From: Stereum hirsutum FP-91666 SS1
Lineage: Eukaryota; Basidiomycota; Agaricomycetes; Russulales; Stereaceae
DNA: 64,000 bases
Direction: 5' to 3'
Assembly (NCBI RefSeq): GCF_000264905.1
Contig: NW_006763135.1
Span: 1,777,179-1,841,178, forward strand
Position numbers and translations under genes: made by a program. The notes under the pieces were generated by a model. That model worked only from the letters and a program-made list of their open reading frames with translations, did not search any database and had not been told where the DNA came from. Below are positions 44,694 through 59,397 of this stretch, piece by piece. How positions within the stretch are numbered: the stretch's first letter is position 1; the number at the start of each line of letters is the position of its first letter.

Positions 44694-46425
44694 ATGGCAG
44701 ACGATGCGATGAACATGGGCGAGGCCGATGCAGCAGAGGTGGGGACCGGTGCTGAGGAGGACGGAATGGAAGAGGCGGAAGAGGGCTACAGTAAGCTTTC
44801 AACGAGCTTTATGGCGCACACGGGTAACTAACACGAGGACGGTCCTCGTTCCCCTCTTCTCTCATTCTCTGCCGCGCACTTCCATTCGAATCCGCCGTTC
44901 CCGCACTCGTTTCACACTCGGTCTTTGGGCCCTTCCGTATTTCAATCTCGTCGTGTTTCAATCGCTCTCGCGTCTTGACGCCATCATCGTCCAACACGAA
45001 ATCATCTGAACTCGAACCATCACCATGGACTCGCGCGACTCAGCGTCCTCGACGCCGACGTCTACTCTAACTTGGATAAGCTGGTTCTGTTCGCTCCCTG
45101 GACACGACTACTTTTGTGAAGTCGCGGAGGACTTCATCGAGGATGATTTCAACTTGACAGGGCTGAACTCTATGGTGCCGTTTTGGAAGGAGGCGATGGA
45201 GATGGTGTTGGATGTTGAGCCAGGTGCGTTTTAACTCTTCTCACTCCAAGTTCTCTCTCATTCATGTCGCGTGTTCTTGCATATCACCGCAGATGAGGAT
45301 TCAGCAAAGATACCAGATGTGTCGATCGTGGAGGCGTCTGCAGAGTTGCTTTACGGACTGGTGCATCAACGCTACATTCTGACTCGGGCGGGGTTGCAGG
45401 CGATGGTGCGTGCTTTTGCATTCGTTCCGCTTGAAATGGTTACGAACAACTATCGGTGTATTAGGCAGAGAAATATGAGGCAGGGATATTTGGTTCGTGC
45501 CCTCGGGTGTACTGTCGAGGATGCAACGTCGTCCCGTGTGGACGGTCAGATCTTCCAGGACTGGACACCGTCAAACTGTACTGCCCCAACTGCAACGATT
45601 TGTATGTGCCACCAAGCAGTCGCTTCCAGGGTGTAGACGGTACGCATCACTTCGCCTCCTTTCTGTTTATTGTGCTTTTACTCCGGTCTCAATACCACAT
45701 ATCACTTCTATTGTTATTACAGGCGCTTTCTTCGGAACCACATTCGCCCATCTCTTCTTCCAGAGCTATCGCGAACTCCTCCCCGCCCCATTCTGGAAGC
45801 CACTTCCCGCCGACCCGATTGCACCAGGCCGATCTCCCCGAAGCACGACGGGCAGTAACTCCTCTACGACGCCACCCTTCGTGAACCCGAATCAGCACGG
45901 AGGACAGAAGCGCGCTGCGGGTCAGGTGTACGTACCGAAGATCTATGGATTCAAGGTCAGTGAGAAGGCCAAGAGCGGACCGAGGATGTTGTGGATGAGG
46001 TTGCGACCTGAGTCGCCGGAGGAGTTGGAGGATGTGGATTGGAAGGGAAGGTGGATCGATGATGAAGATGATCAGTATGATGACGACGAGGGCGAGATGG
46101 AAGATAGGCAGATGGAGGACTTTGATCCTGTAAGTTCATCACTCGTGGAATTTACTCTCCGACCATAATACTAACATATTTATTATAGGAAGTCGGCGAG
46201 GACGATGAAGACGAGGAGGAGGAAGAGGAAGAGGAGGATGCCCCTCCTGCGGGTAGCGCCCCTCCAGGCCGTCGCCACGCCGCACAGGCGCTTCCTCCAC
46301 AGGAGCACACTCGGCCACCAGTGACCAGCGCCATCCTTTCCTCACTACCTATGTTCTCTTCAGGATCCAAAGTGAAGGTTGTGCGGCAGCAGCTGGGAGG
46401 CTCTCGTCCGATGATTGCTGTATGA
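44694..46425 (+). CDS. CKB1: Casein kinase 2 regulatory (beta) subunit
   Basis: The regulatory subunit that dimerises through a zinc ribbon and assembles CK2 holoenzyme. Six exons (44694-44790, 45044-45223, 45293-45405, 45465-45639, 45723-46129, 46189-46425) give 402 residues. The core is STLTWISWFCSLPGHDYFCEV, EDFIEDDFNLTGL and HQRYILTRAGLQAMAEKYEAG. The zinc ribbon is CPRVYCRGC...CPNC. It ends with GAFFGTTFAHLF and VPKIYGFKVSEKA. A long acidic, then basic C-terminal tail follows, longer than in animals. The start is uncertain. An in-frame ATG at 45025 in excellent context (CACCATGG) would give a 376-residue form lacking the acidic N terminus, with the first 'intron' acting as its leader. 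Confidence 0.93.
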
Positions 46426-46752
46426 TTGTGTCGTTATTTACTGCGTGGTTTTTTGGGGTATTAATATTGAGCAAGAGACCAGCTGATGTACATTTTCCGA
46501 GTAGCTCTCTCTCTTGATTTCATTCGCTGTAAATAAGTTGCGAGTCAACGAATTAGATTCATGTACCCACACGAATATTGGTTCGGACGTTTGTGCCAAG
46601 GGTGGCGAAGTCGCATCGTGGGAATATCTGAAGAGCCAACTGTACAGGTGGTCAGCCACCGAATCGCGGCCCGTCACGCGTGACAGACCGAATACACCGC
46701 GCACCGTAAGTCTCGCCGACCGCCAAAAGTCGCCTCAAGATCAACGTCAGCC
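46426..46752 (+). promoter_or_regulatory. CKB1 3' flank and RPL36 promoter
   Basis: A 327-bp gap. Nothing coding is recognisable in it. Confidence 0.4.
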
Positions 46753-47306
46753 ATGGCTAGAAACAGTGCGTACACGCCGTCTTTACCGTTGTCGAGCATA
46801 GACCTGATCTATGTTAACTCGTTGCGATTCTGTATGATAGACCTCCGTCGCGGCCTCAACCACGGCCACCCCACCACCCCCATCGAAAAGACCGTGCGTC
46901 CCAGCCAGCGCAAGGGCATCCAGTCCACCAAAACCAAGTTCGTGCGCTCGGTCGTCCGGGAGGTCGTTGGATTCTCGCCATATGAGCGTCGGGTCATGGA
47001 GCTGTTGAGGAACTCGAAGGTCCGTCGTGAAGTGCTGTCTTGAGTAGTAGCATGTTATATTGACCTCGGTTTGGGATGTTCTCAGGATAAGAAGGCCCGT
47101 AAGCTCACTAAGAAGCGGGTGCGTCTTGTTTCTTCATCCCTCCAGTCTCGATCCTACAGTTCCCTCGTCTGGCTTTATAAACTTGTTTCCTGACGCTTTG
47201 CGCATCGTTTCCTCCGTTCACTTAGCTCGGGACGCTCCTTCGCTCCAAGCGCAAGCTTGAGGAGCTCAGCACCATCATCCAGGAGAGCAGGAGGGCAGGC
47301 CACTAA
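46753..47306 (+). CDS. RPL36: 60S ribosomal protein L36 (eL36)
   Basis: A small basic large-subunit protein. Four exons (46753-46765, 46841-47019, 47086-47118, 47226-47306) give 101 residues. Exon 1 encodes only MARN plus one base. The joined protein reads [20 protein letters not shown], then [48 protein letters not shown], matching L36 throughout. All introns are GT-AG. Confidence 0.96.
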
Positions 47307-47945
47307 ATTCAATCTCCCCCTGCATCTTCTGTCTTGTTTCCACCGCTTTCTCGTCATTTCGTCGGCTTTTTGAAGATGGGCTATGCACCACGATATGTAC
47401 CACTATGCCTCTCCGAATGCCACCCCATGCGCTCCTTTCATGGCCCTCTCTTTTGCATCTTGCTGCATGTTCGGGTCGTGCGTCTTTCTTCAAATGGAAT
47501 TTGGCCTGGTCGAGCGACGGAGTGAGACGGATCGTGCTATCGTTCTCGATGAATGACTGACTCGTTTCTATCAATATCTGCGAGCTGATGTGGTTTCCCA
47601 CAATCCTCTGGCTCTCCTCTAAGATTGTTGTGGTAGTTGTTCCGTAAACCTGAACGTGGCGCTCTTGTCTCGCGTTCTCGCATCTCGTTCTTGCTCTGAT
47701 GTCCAATCTCATTTGCAGTACGGGCGAAGAACGAGGTGTGTTGCCTGTTAATCGCAAAATGAGTACCAGCAGCTAGCCCACTAGGAGGATTTCATTGCGA
47801 GTCAGAGGTATTTCCTCTGGCCGGACGCTACCATTCGAGATTCATCGAAATGCTACCACTACAAATACATGACGCTTTATTCAAGTGCAGCGACCGCTGC
47901 TTGTTGCAAACTAGGTGATCGCCGTTCAAGATGCAGAATCTACCG
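47307..47945. other. Intergenic between convergent genes
   Basis: The 3' flanks of RPL36 and of the glycosidase gene. The minus-strand frame 47275-47757 is antisense to the last RPL36 exon, and I find no domain in it. Confidence 0.4.
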
Positions 47946-50290
47946 CTAAAGCGCTCGCGCAAGCCCTTCCATCTGCACAGACCATCCGTCTGCGGGGAAT
48001 CCGGGTGCCACACCCGTGCTATTCTCCCAACCTGCCGCCATCATACCCACAGCAAGCAAAAGTGCGCCTGATGCTGGGAAGTACGGTGTAGGGACACGAA
48101 CGCCACCTATGGGCATCCCGACGTCGTCGAACTGAAGAAGTGGATGGAGGAGCCACTCGATTGCTTGCTCGGGCTCTCCCAGACGTGCGGCCGACATTGC
48201 CAACATCGCGAAGTCCCATCTGGTCGAATTAGACAGGTAAGGAAGAGCGGTACGAGGGGCAGAGGACGTGGCTTACCCCCAAAAACCGCTCACGTTCCAA
48301 CTGGCCCAGACTTTGTGTGTGGTCGCGTTCACGATATCGATGTCCAAGCCAGGCGTAGGCGGCAGCCATCCATACAACCCCGTCATCGCAGGATGATCGT
48401 TCGTAAACTCCGGATCCGTCCAGAAGTCCTCCGGGATACCCTCATACACCGCATATGTCCCATTCTGCACCGGCAATGGTGCCAATTTGCTGCTAACATC
48501 CTGCCACGCACCCCATACGCTATCATTCTCCCCCAACGCCTGCATCCATTCCGTGGCGAGGTTGAGACCCAGCCTCCAATATGCCAGTTCGAAAGCGGGG
48601 TTCATCGTGACGTTCGGGCTGGTGTCCTCGCTGACGACGTACATCGGAGGTCCGATATCGTACACGTTCGTAGTCGTATTCCAGAACGCGAAGACGGCCA
48701 TCCAGTCAGCCGTCGCCTGTACGACATCTCTCCACCGCTCGAGGACGGCTCGCTCCTCTGCGGTACCTGGTACAGTAGCGCGTCGCTGGTAGGTGGCGAA
48801 GATGACCGGATGAGGTTGCTCCCAGATCAAGAGGTTGTTGATCTCGCCTGGTGCTGAGCGGCCTGAAGGGTCGGTCATTTTGGGCCAGCGGGCTCCGGAT
48901 GGCCAGCCCTGTTCGACTTGAGCACGAGCGATGGAGGTTGGGAGAAAACGCTGGTAGACTGAAGTACAGGTGGAGAGAAGATCGGTGTTGGACCATAAGG
49001 CCCAGTGTGCGCAATGCCACCATATCTCTTCCATATGAAACTTCCCGTACTAAGGCAGGAAAAAATGAGCCGAAGAAATACGAGCAGGGTTTAGGATTTG
49101 AGGACGACATACCCAGCCGTTGTTGACGAGACCTGACTACAAGAGAAATACGTTAACGATGGGAATAAATGGTTCACAAGGACTGAACTTACCTCCTGTG
49201 GCGGCGTATCGGCACCAGCGTTGACCCTCATCAAGTATCGAGACAATATAATTCGTCTTTGGAGCTCATCCGCACGAGAGTCTGTTGAGTTGCTCACGAC
49301 GTCCACGAATCCGTTACTCGTCCAAAATTCCTCCCATGTCGCCCTGGAGTCTTTGAAGACGGTCTCTACGGGCGAGACGCTTTCTGGCGGCTCTTGTGCG
49401 TAAGAAATGGAAAGGGAGAATGAAGACGCGTTGTTATTGACTGGGCGAGCAGTATAGTGATGCGTGCCGGGCGTGTCGAGACTGATGTTGAAAGCATCCC
49501 CTGCTATGGACGTGAAGAAAGTGACAGAATTCATGGTATGCGCGATTTGTGCTCGAATGTTGGTGCCGAGGTCACCGAGAGTGAGATTGGTCGTGTGGTT
49601 AGCAGTCATGTTGAACAACCCAACGAAAGGGTCCGAGAACTTGTTCGATCCATCGTTCCAAGGGAAATCGAAGAAGACACCCAGGCGCCCCTCAGACAAG
49701 AGTGTAGACTCGATACTGATTGCCACCGTGTCCTCGTCTGGCGCACAGAACGTATTGACGATGACCGGCTCGTTGTTAAGGATGAACTGACTGGTGATAT
49801 TACCGGTCCATATATCGAGGGTTTGTGATGCGTTTACTATGTCGCCATCGGTAAGGTTCACCTCTGTTCTATCTGGGAGCAGTGATACAAGCCCGACGCG
49901 TCCCAGATTAACGCGGTTCGGATTCGCAATCAACCACTGCTCGAGCTCTGGCTCTCCTCCAAAGTCATACTCCACGAGCCTCCCATGGTTATACCAGCTC
50001 TCTCCGTGATAATTCTCGACATCCGCTTCTGTGCGATTAGCGGGCAAAGAATCGTTCTTGGATCCCCATGAAGACATGATGGAGAACGGCAGGATGGTTT
50101 GTAGGCCTGTCAAGTCAGCCCCAAACGCGAAGCGGCCGTTTCCGACCTGCATAGGGGTGGTGAAGTTGCTGACATCCCCGGAGCGAGAGGGATTATAGCG
50201 GGACACAACAGCGTGCCTGTCCAACGCGAGACCTTGCCTGGCACATAGGATGAACAATAGGAGAGAAAAGGTGAGAGTAGTTGGGAACAT
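47946..50290 (-). CDS. Secreted six-hairpin glycosidase-like protein
   Basis: Probably an extracellular carbohydrate-active enzyme with an (alpha/alpha)6 barrel, related to the GH65/GH95 clan; the substrate is unknown. A signal peptide (MFPTTLTFSLLLFILCARQGLA) starts at 50290. An N-terminal beta-sandwich-like domain follows (MQVGNGRFAFGADLTGLQTI), then the barrel with YGKFHMEEIWWHCAHWALW, rebuilt across two introns near 49100 and resembling the barrel motif of GH65-type enzymes. TFWTDPEF-like and WNVSGFWGWDFAMLAMSAARLGEPEQAIEWLL segments complete it. Many NxS/T sites support secretion. The protein is roughly 730 residues. The upstream frame is open to 50554, but the signal peptide fixes the start. 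Confidence 0.85.
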
Positions 50291-50668
50291 GAGTGCATGA
50301 AGTGGAAGAAATTGGTAGCATTTGGTTTTATACAAAATCACGGTACCAGCTGTGTTCGTCTTTGGCTCACCTGACCGCTCACGATGGTTCTGTGATAATT
50401 CTGGATGTAAGCTGCCATGTAACGGACCGCATCCATCGTCAATCACCAGTTGCTCTACCTCGTTGCCGGCCCGGGCAAAGTGAGGAAGAATAGCTTTCAA
50501 GCACAGCGGGTCTCTGACTGTCGCGAACTGCGAAAATATGTCGCCGTAGCGCAACCTTAACGATCGTGAAAAGGAAGCAGAAAGGCCTTAGGCCACATAA
50601 AAGCATGTAGTGAACATGGTACATGCAAACAAAGAATAACACGACACCTGGTGTCAATGACAGAGCCT
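50291..50668. promoter_or_regulatory. Glycosidase promoter and KRR1 3' flank
   Basis: A 378-bp gap between two leftward genes. The glycosidase frame stays open through part of it, without homology that I recognise. Confidence 0.4.
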
Positions 50669-52603
<1,935 letters not shown>

Positions 52604-52917
52604 GATGGGTCAGAGTGTGTGTATTATACTTTTTGGCGTGAGATAAATGATGCAAAAAGAGAAAGCAGAGCAGGTATTGAGAGTGAACGTGAAGCCGAAC
52701 AATGAGAGCAAACGAAACTTTGCGTACTTTCCCTGTACGGGTGCTATGGGCTGGCTCGGCGTTTGCCGTCCCATTCTTCTGGCCAAAGTCACGGTAAACT
52801 ACCGAGCAGCTCTGAAGTCCTAACTTAGTATACAGGCATAACGGACCAAGGCAGTCGATATAATACAACAGGAGACTTCTGTTAATCGATATAACACAGA
52901 TGACTGACAAGAAGTGA

Positions 52918-55430
52918 CTAATCCGTCGCAGAAACTGGCGTTCGCTTCGTCTCATCATCCTTCGTACACTCGGTAGTACGGTGCCGTTTCCAGTCATTCT
53001 TCTGGCATGTGGAATTACAGTATCTGTTTAAATGAGCTCAGTAAACATGACGAGTGACTTCGAGCAAGAGCATCACGATCAATCCAAGCTCGTACTGACC
53101 TGACTTTATGGCAAACAGTGCATCGTTTCAAGACGGCGCTGGGAACCCCACACCAGGCGCAATGATATAATTGTGCCTCCCCATACTTATCCACCATCGG
53201 ATCTGCGCCATTAAGCCGAATCCCTCGCTCAATATCTTCCATCGAGAGCGTTGCGTCGAGCCTGTCGAGAGCGGTGTCGACATTGGAAGGAATGGTTTGA
53301 GTGGTGTTTTTGGTCACATTTGGAACGTCAACTTGGGCAGATCCGTCGCAACGAGAGATGGCGTCGCCCCAGTCGGCCCAGGACTCCTTCATGCGATCCA
53401 TGATTTTCTCGCAGACAGGGCGCTGGACGCAGCCGAGTAATGGTTTGCGTTTGAACATATGGTCGACATCGGCCGCAAGAGCAATTTTCTCTCTGTCGTC
53501 CTGCGGACGCAAGGTGGTTTAGTCACTGGGCATACTATGTTTGGATGCATATCTGCAGGGTTGTAACTTACAGAGAATTCTCCCAAGTCAGGACTGAGTT
53601 TATGACCGCGTCCCAAAAGCGTCATGGATATACGCAGATAAACCAGAATTGGCATGTTTTGACCATCAGGTGGGCAGTCAGCGAGGTAAAGCGTGGTGTC
53701 CGTTATGCCGTTGTTCACCAAAGATTCTATCTCAGTAGCTGCATTGAGGGTAGCACTCGTTGCCTGTGAGTAGCCTAGCAGCTTTAGGGACATGTTATGT
53801 GCCTTGAACGCGCATTGTCGAAGGAACCAGAGACGGAAGTATAAAGGGAGATCCGAACACTTGAGACCATCTTTCGCCAATCGGAGGGTAGCACGGTCGT
53901 CACTTTCAGATTCAGCCAGGACGAAGTAAAAAAAGGCGACCTGGGGGTTCCGCCGAAGAGCTTTTCTGGCCAGAGTGCAAGCCGCGAGGGTATGGTGGGT
54001 GGAGAGGAGGTATTCGATTTCGAGGATGTCCGCCTTGTCTTCGTTCGATGTGCCCCCGCGTTTACGTATGGCCTCCACACACAAAGGAATGGCATCGGCG
54101 AAGGTCGTGAGAGGTTTTCTGAAAGACGCCAACACAGCGGGATCGATACGGATTTCGGACGGAGAGTACTGCGAATCAGGATTCTGAGGACATCGTCGAA
54201 AGAACCGCTCGTTCTCCAACACCAGATGAACGAGTTTTGTGCCGAAATCGTAAAGATCGGGATCGCGTTGCGCCGCGAAGTCGTTCATGAGACCAAAGTA
54301 GGATTCTACAGTGCGTTTGTTCAAGACGCGTTCTGTACGGTGTCGCCCGTATGCATCAAGAGCTCGGCGAACATTTGGAGGCTCAGAGGTGGGAGTTATG
54401 AAAGGTACACCTTGAGCGTTTGGAGGAACCTCTACGTCTCTACGATAAAGATCATAGAGGGCGACTAGGGCAGAACGACGCCGTCGGATATCACTGCTGC
54501 GCGTGCATGCAACCATGAAGTCGACCGCGGTAGGCATGGATTTATAGATGTCGTGGCAAGAGTCGGTGGAGTTTTGGAAAAATAGGAGGATATGGAACAG
54601 AGTTTTCGATGCGTGCGTCTGCCGCATGACCATTAAGAAGAAGCGGATAAGCCGAGGTATGTGCACGCGGGGGAGCACATCTACTCTCAGACCTTGCTCG
54701 CCACCGGTAGCGAACATGGCGCTGTGCGAGAGCACGCACACCGTCTTATCCGCAAAAGTTATGTCGTCGATATTATTTTCTCCTGCTTGGAGGATGGTCG
54801 GAATCTGACGAGCGAGGGCCTCTAGGGCATCATCGGTGTTGTAGTGAGTGATGCTGCTGAGGCATCCCATAACGATGTTGCGACCGGACGAGCTTCTTGA
54901 CAAAAGAGGAAGAGCGATGTCCAGGAAACCTATGCCCCAAAGGCAGGCGTGTCAGTAAAGTGCTCAGTAAATATAAAACATATCGGGCATGACTGACGAG
55001 CTTCGGCGAATATTCGACTTCTGAGTAATACGTCTTCCGCTAGACCTGCGTATATGGTGACGATGTTGCCTGATAGCAAGTCTAACCCTGGTAGTTCGTC
55101 GGCGCCGTAGCTAAACATCTGTATACGGTGCTGTACGGAAAAAGCCACAGCATTTAGGCGGGAGGAGATGGCGGTGAAGTCTGAATTGCACGTCTTCATT
55201 CCGCTTCGTGTCTTGTAGTCTGTCTGGACCGTCAGCCCAAACAACGCTAGGCCATGACCACAAAACGTACCTGGGACATGGATGAGGCGACAGGTCTCGT
55301 TGATGTAGTCGTGTCGCTCGCCACTAGAAAGCAGCTGAAGGAACGATACGACTATGGCACTCGCCTCTTCATCGGTTAGACTGTTTGGTGCACGACATTT
55401 TGAAGCCTTCTTACTGTGGCCCTTAGGCAT
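52918..55430 (-). CDS. MYND-type zinc finger protein, unknown function
   Basis: A large protein (about 700 residues or more) of a kind common in Agaricomycetes. It begins MPKGHSKKASKCRAPNSLTD and is mostly alpha-helical, with helical-repeat character (for example ARQIPTILQAGENN, FHILLFFQNSTDSCHDIY, and TPR-like CTLARKALRRNPQVAFFYFVLAESE). The C terminus is a complete MYND finger, CAWCGVPSAVLKRCTVCHKVRYCNSTCQ-type, with HRTTEC at the end, split by an intron near 53030. MYND domains bind proline-rich partners. No catalytic SET domain is seen. A role cannot be inferred from neighbours. Confidence 0.8.
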
Positions 55431-55710
55431 CGTACTGAGCAGCTGGAGAGACTGCGCGGACTCTGGTGTTCGCGGACGTGGTGTGATCAGTGAGCGATAC
55501 GCATGGATGGACGCAGATGCGATCAAACAGTCCGAAAGCGGGCGTTCACAGTGCTTTCGATTCTGATAAAAGTATCCTGTGAACTGACTACAATTGGTAA
55601 GTACTTCGACATGGATGGTGGGACTGTGGCCCCGGTAAGCTCCGACGTGTACACCAAGAAAGACGCCACACCTGCATAATTTGGCAAAGACATGATATGC
55701 TATATGGTCC

Positions 55711-57081
55711 TCATCCACGTCCAGTCAAGAAAGCGTCCAGCTCGTCGTCTAATTCCTGCTGGCTCTTCTTGGTAGGAGAGGCTCTCCCGGTACGCTCGCG
55801 GGGAGCCCGTTCAGGTGGAGAGTCTCTCCTAGCCCTTCTCGGTAGTCTCGCCACAATTCTATCAGCCAACGACGCCGAAGGATGACTCCGTAGCTCCGAT
55901 GTTCTCTCCAAGAGACTCTTTGCCCTACCATGTCGTCCACCATCAAGGTAATCTGACCGCATCTTCGAAGGTGGCTCCTCGACCTCATCCTCGCTATCTG
56001 CCTTCAAAAAGCCCTCCAGCTCTCGGTCCAGCTCATCCTTCTTGTCCTTGTCCGTTTCAGTCCTCCGCCTCTTACTAGATACGTCTGTCCCACCGAGCCG
56101 AGACTCCAGCTCAGACCTGGGGTCTATCCGCGCCTCCAAGTCCTTATTTCTCTTCTCCGCTTCCTTCCCGGCATCCATTCCATATTTCCTGTAGAATGCG
56201 CTCTCCTCTTTCGCCCTCTTCTTCTTTACATCATCGATCCTGGCCCATCGCATAAGAATAGTGCCCTTCAAACCTTCACCTTTTCCTAGACTCGCGTTGA
56301 TTCGTTCCTCTGCGGGCCAGAAAGCCATGGGAATACTTTTGGCCACAACGAAGCCCTCTTCATCTTCTGCTGGGAGTGAGTCCGGACCGACTTTAGTCTT
56401 CTGTAGTGACGAGTAGGCGATGCGCGCAGATGACGATGAAGGGAAGACGAGAATGCATGTTGTATCAGAGATCCATTCGAGACCTATGGGGTGGGTGTCG
56501 AAGTGGGTCGCGTAGGCAAAGATTCGAGCGGTAGGGAGATGGGTTATAGGTGATCCCTGTAGCAGTAGAGCATTTGCGCGTCTGTTGCTGTCTGCACAGA
56601 TTGTTAAGCATCATTATGTATCAGGGGAAATAAGAGAAGCCTTGAGACTAACCCGCATCCATGTCCTCTTCGAGGCCTTCAGCCACATCTTCTGAAGCCG
56701 CTTCATCTCCTCTCTTCCTCTAACAATTTAAGTATTCCAAAATGTAATCCGTCATAAAATACACAAGTAGAAAACAGGTAGCCCCAACTGCTACATTAGA
56801 AACATGACCTCTCTGTTCGAGGACGTCAACGGGATCGAACTAACCTTGGAAGTCCTTGAAGTACTCGCTGATGCTGTGACATCTTCTAACAGATAGACTT
56901 TTCCCCTGCCTATGCGGTCCGCTAGAGACGGTCCATGTGGCTCAGTCGAAGACGACTCATCGAGGAATTCGGCCACGGACGTCGATTCTGATATAGTGGT
57001 TGGGATTTGTTCCGAATACGAAAGTGTGTCGTCATAGGAGAGCTCTGGAGTAGAGAAGAACGATGGGTCTGAGGCATCCAT
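55711..57081 (-). CDS. NCBP3-like RNA-binding protein (fungal)
   Basis: Starts MDASDPSFFSTPELSYDD. After an acidic N terminus the protein has RRANALLLQGSPITHLPTARIFAYATHFDTHPIGLEWISDTTCILVF, which looks like an RRM-like fold containing the 'HPIGLEWIxDTTCxxVF' signature. It then runs FWPAEERINASLGKGEGLKGTILMRWARIDDVKKKRAKEESAFYRKYG and ends in a charged Arg/Asp/Glu-rich tail. The 'xxxEWIDDTSCNVVW' motif and the later 'LLMRFATxxDxK...YYxKYG' block are features of nuclear cap-binding protein subunit 3 (C17orf85). The match is from memory of the animal protein, so nuclear mRNA metabolism is a reasonable but unproved role. Three exons or more. Confidence 0.7.
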
Positions 57082-57362
57082 AACTGGTTTGGAAGCAAAA
57101 AGATAAACACCGTCCGAGTGGGCCTAAGTATAATCGAGCTGAAGCTTGCTGAATTGTGGTAAGGATGAACGAGACGAGCGCGGCCGGCAGACGCGAACTC
57201 GTGATCCGATAATAACAAATTCGGTGCCACTACAGTACGCCACCTTGTTTGTCTTTGCGTCAGAAACATTGCTCGATTCAGTCGTGACACTTGATTGCTT
57301 GCGAACCGTGCATACATACCACCAGGGACAATCGACTTTAACTTGTTCCACTGTTCAGTTAC
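57082..57362. promoter_or_regulatory. Divergent promoter NCBP3-like/GET4
   Basis: The start codons are 281 bp apart. The open frames within it are antisense overlaps of no evident meaning. Confidence 0.4.
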
Positions 57363-58891
57363 AATGGCACCACAGGCGGCCAGCTCTTCTCGTGCTCTGC
57401 AGGCTATTCTTCCCCTCATCGCGTCTGGACAAGCCTATGAAGCGCACCAGAAAGCGCGTACATTCGCTTCACGCTACCAGAAGTCATCGCAATACGACAC
57501 CGCAATCGATGTGCTCTTCCAAAGTGCTCGGGAACTGCTCAAGGCAGGACAACAGGGTAGTGGCACGGATCTGACGGTCTTCTTGCTCGATGTATACGAT
57601 GCGAAGGGAGAGAAGGTCGGCGAGGAGTCGAGAGGTACGTTTCCTTGTGTGGCCCAAGTGAGTTATGGTTCGCTGTCTGGTAGTAATGTTTCTGTATAGG
57701 CCGCTTGACCCAGTTGATTGCTCTGACTGGCTCTGAGGGCACATGGAGAAAGACTATCATCGACAAATCCGTTGTGTACGCCCCCATTACTCGTCGACAC
57801 CTAGTGCCCTAACCCATTGCCCGAACCAATGCTAGATGGTCTGCGAAACACGGAATTTATCCCGCTGGAGATCCTGACCTCCATCATTACATTGGAGAGC
57901 TTTTATACAAAGGTTCGCACCGTGCCTGCTGCCTAGCCCCCACTCATCGGAAATAGCGGGACTAACATCATTTACTGCGCTTGATGCCCGCTGCTCTATT
58001 GAACCACGCTCTTCAACTAAAGAGGGCGTCGTTGATGCTACAGAAAGCCACCTGCTAGCGGCTGGAAAGCGAGACAGTGCTCGTGTATTGGCCCATGTGT
58101 ACGTTGACTGGGCACAGTCAAGTACTGATGGAGTCGCCGCTCATGCTGGCTCGTTTGGGTTACGGGGAACGATACCGTGCGTTGACATATTTCTACACGA
58201 TGCAGAACCCGTAACCTACGAAACCACTGACACGACTTTATACTGAAACCAGTTACCTCCTGAACGGAAACATCCTCGCTGCACGCATTTTCCTCGCCTC
58301 GTTTTTACAACTGCTTCCGCTTTCAAGTCCACCCCTTCAATCGCCCATCCAACCGGAGCCTCTTCCTATACCCTCACGTACTTCCACAGGCAAGACAGAC
58401 GACGATGAGATCATTTTCACCAAGGATACAGCGCTGAACTTTGTTCAATTGGCGGTGAGAACGTGCCAAAGAGCCCAGGGGGATAAAAACAAGATCGCGA
58501 GAGAAGCGTGGGTTCGACTGTGCGGGACTTACCAGAGCCGTGGAGGAATCCTCGCCGCACCAGACGTTCGACAGGTACGCGCTCATCTTGCAAAATGATC
58601 CGCGATGCGTGGTATTCCTTCGCTTCCTCTTCTGCACGGCCTCTCGCTGCCGGCGTCGAACATTCTTTGAACCGCTTCTTAATTAATTTTATTTTCCATT
58701 CTATTTCATAGGCTTTGAACGAGATTGCAACCGTCTACTTTGCTATCCCTCCTCCACGCACGCAGCAGGCAAACCCATTCGGGGACATCATGTCGTCTCT
58801 ATTCGGGGGTCCTCCAAGTGGCGTTGCTTCCGCGCCTACGAGAAGAGCCATCACACCGGGGGGTGCGAGTGGAGGGGCCATGTTGGACTGA
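57363..58891 (+). CDS. GET4: Golgi-to-ER traffic protein 4, tail-anchored protein targeting factor
   Basis: Partner of Get5; together they hand tail-anchored proteins from Sgt2 to Get3. About eight exons. The N terminus ALQAILPLIASGQAYEAHQKARTFASRYQKSSQYDTAIDVLFQSARELLKAGQQGSGTDL-type sequence is the diagnostic first helical repeats. KTIIDKSVV, GDPDLHHYIGELLYK and the later NGNILAARIFLASFLQLL, FTKDTALNFVQLAVRTCQRAQ and WVRLCGTYQSRGG are the remaining alpha-solenoid repeats. A short C terminus FGDIMSSLFGGPP ends the protein. Overall layout and length agree with Get4/TRC35. Confidence 0.92.
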
Positions 58892-59397
58892 ACAAGGAAC
58901 GGGCTCTTGTGGAATTTGACCTGGGCCTTTAATTTTCTGCTTCGGAATCCCGTTGGTAAATTGTATGATGAACGGTTGAATAGTTGTCCTTGGTACGAGC
59001 TATACGATCCATGTGAAAACGAATCAATTTTGAGCAGCCCAGCCTGAAGTTCATTACTTCGGAGCCATATGTGCCGAATAAGTCCCAGCATTTTCCACCA
59101 GTTTCTGCCTTGACATACCGAAACTACGCACCGAACAAGGCTGGCACAATACACTCCGCGGCCTCGCCGCATTCATACTCGGTAAAGTGTTCGCCTGGAA
59201 AGACCATGCTGAGATATTGAACGCGGACAGATCCATCGCGCAAGGTTGGTTATGTACGACAGGATGCCGCACAGTGCCTGCAGAGGTGCTCATGTCCGAA
59301 GTTGGAGCGTTGGCTTAGTTCCGCACACCCATCACGACAGGAAATTTGTAAATGCTATGGTTTACGTTGTACAAGCTGAAACATAACAATCCAAGGA
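58892..59397. other. Intergenic between convergent genes
   Basis: A 506-bp stretch between GET4 and the HSBP1-like gene. Short overlapping frames only. Confidence 0.4.

Noticed and set aside
47275..47757. 160-codon minus-strand frame
   Set aside because: It overlaps the last RPL36 exon antisense and its translation has no recognisable domain.
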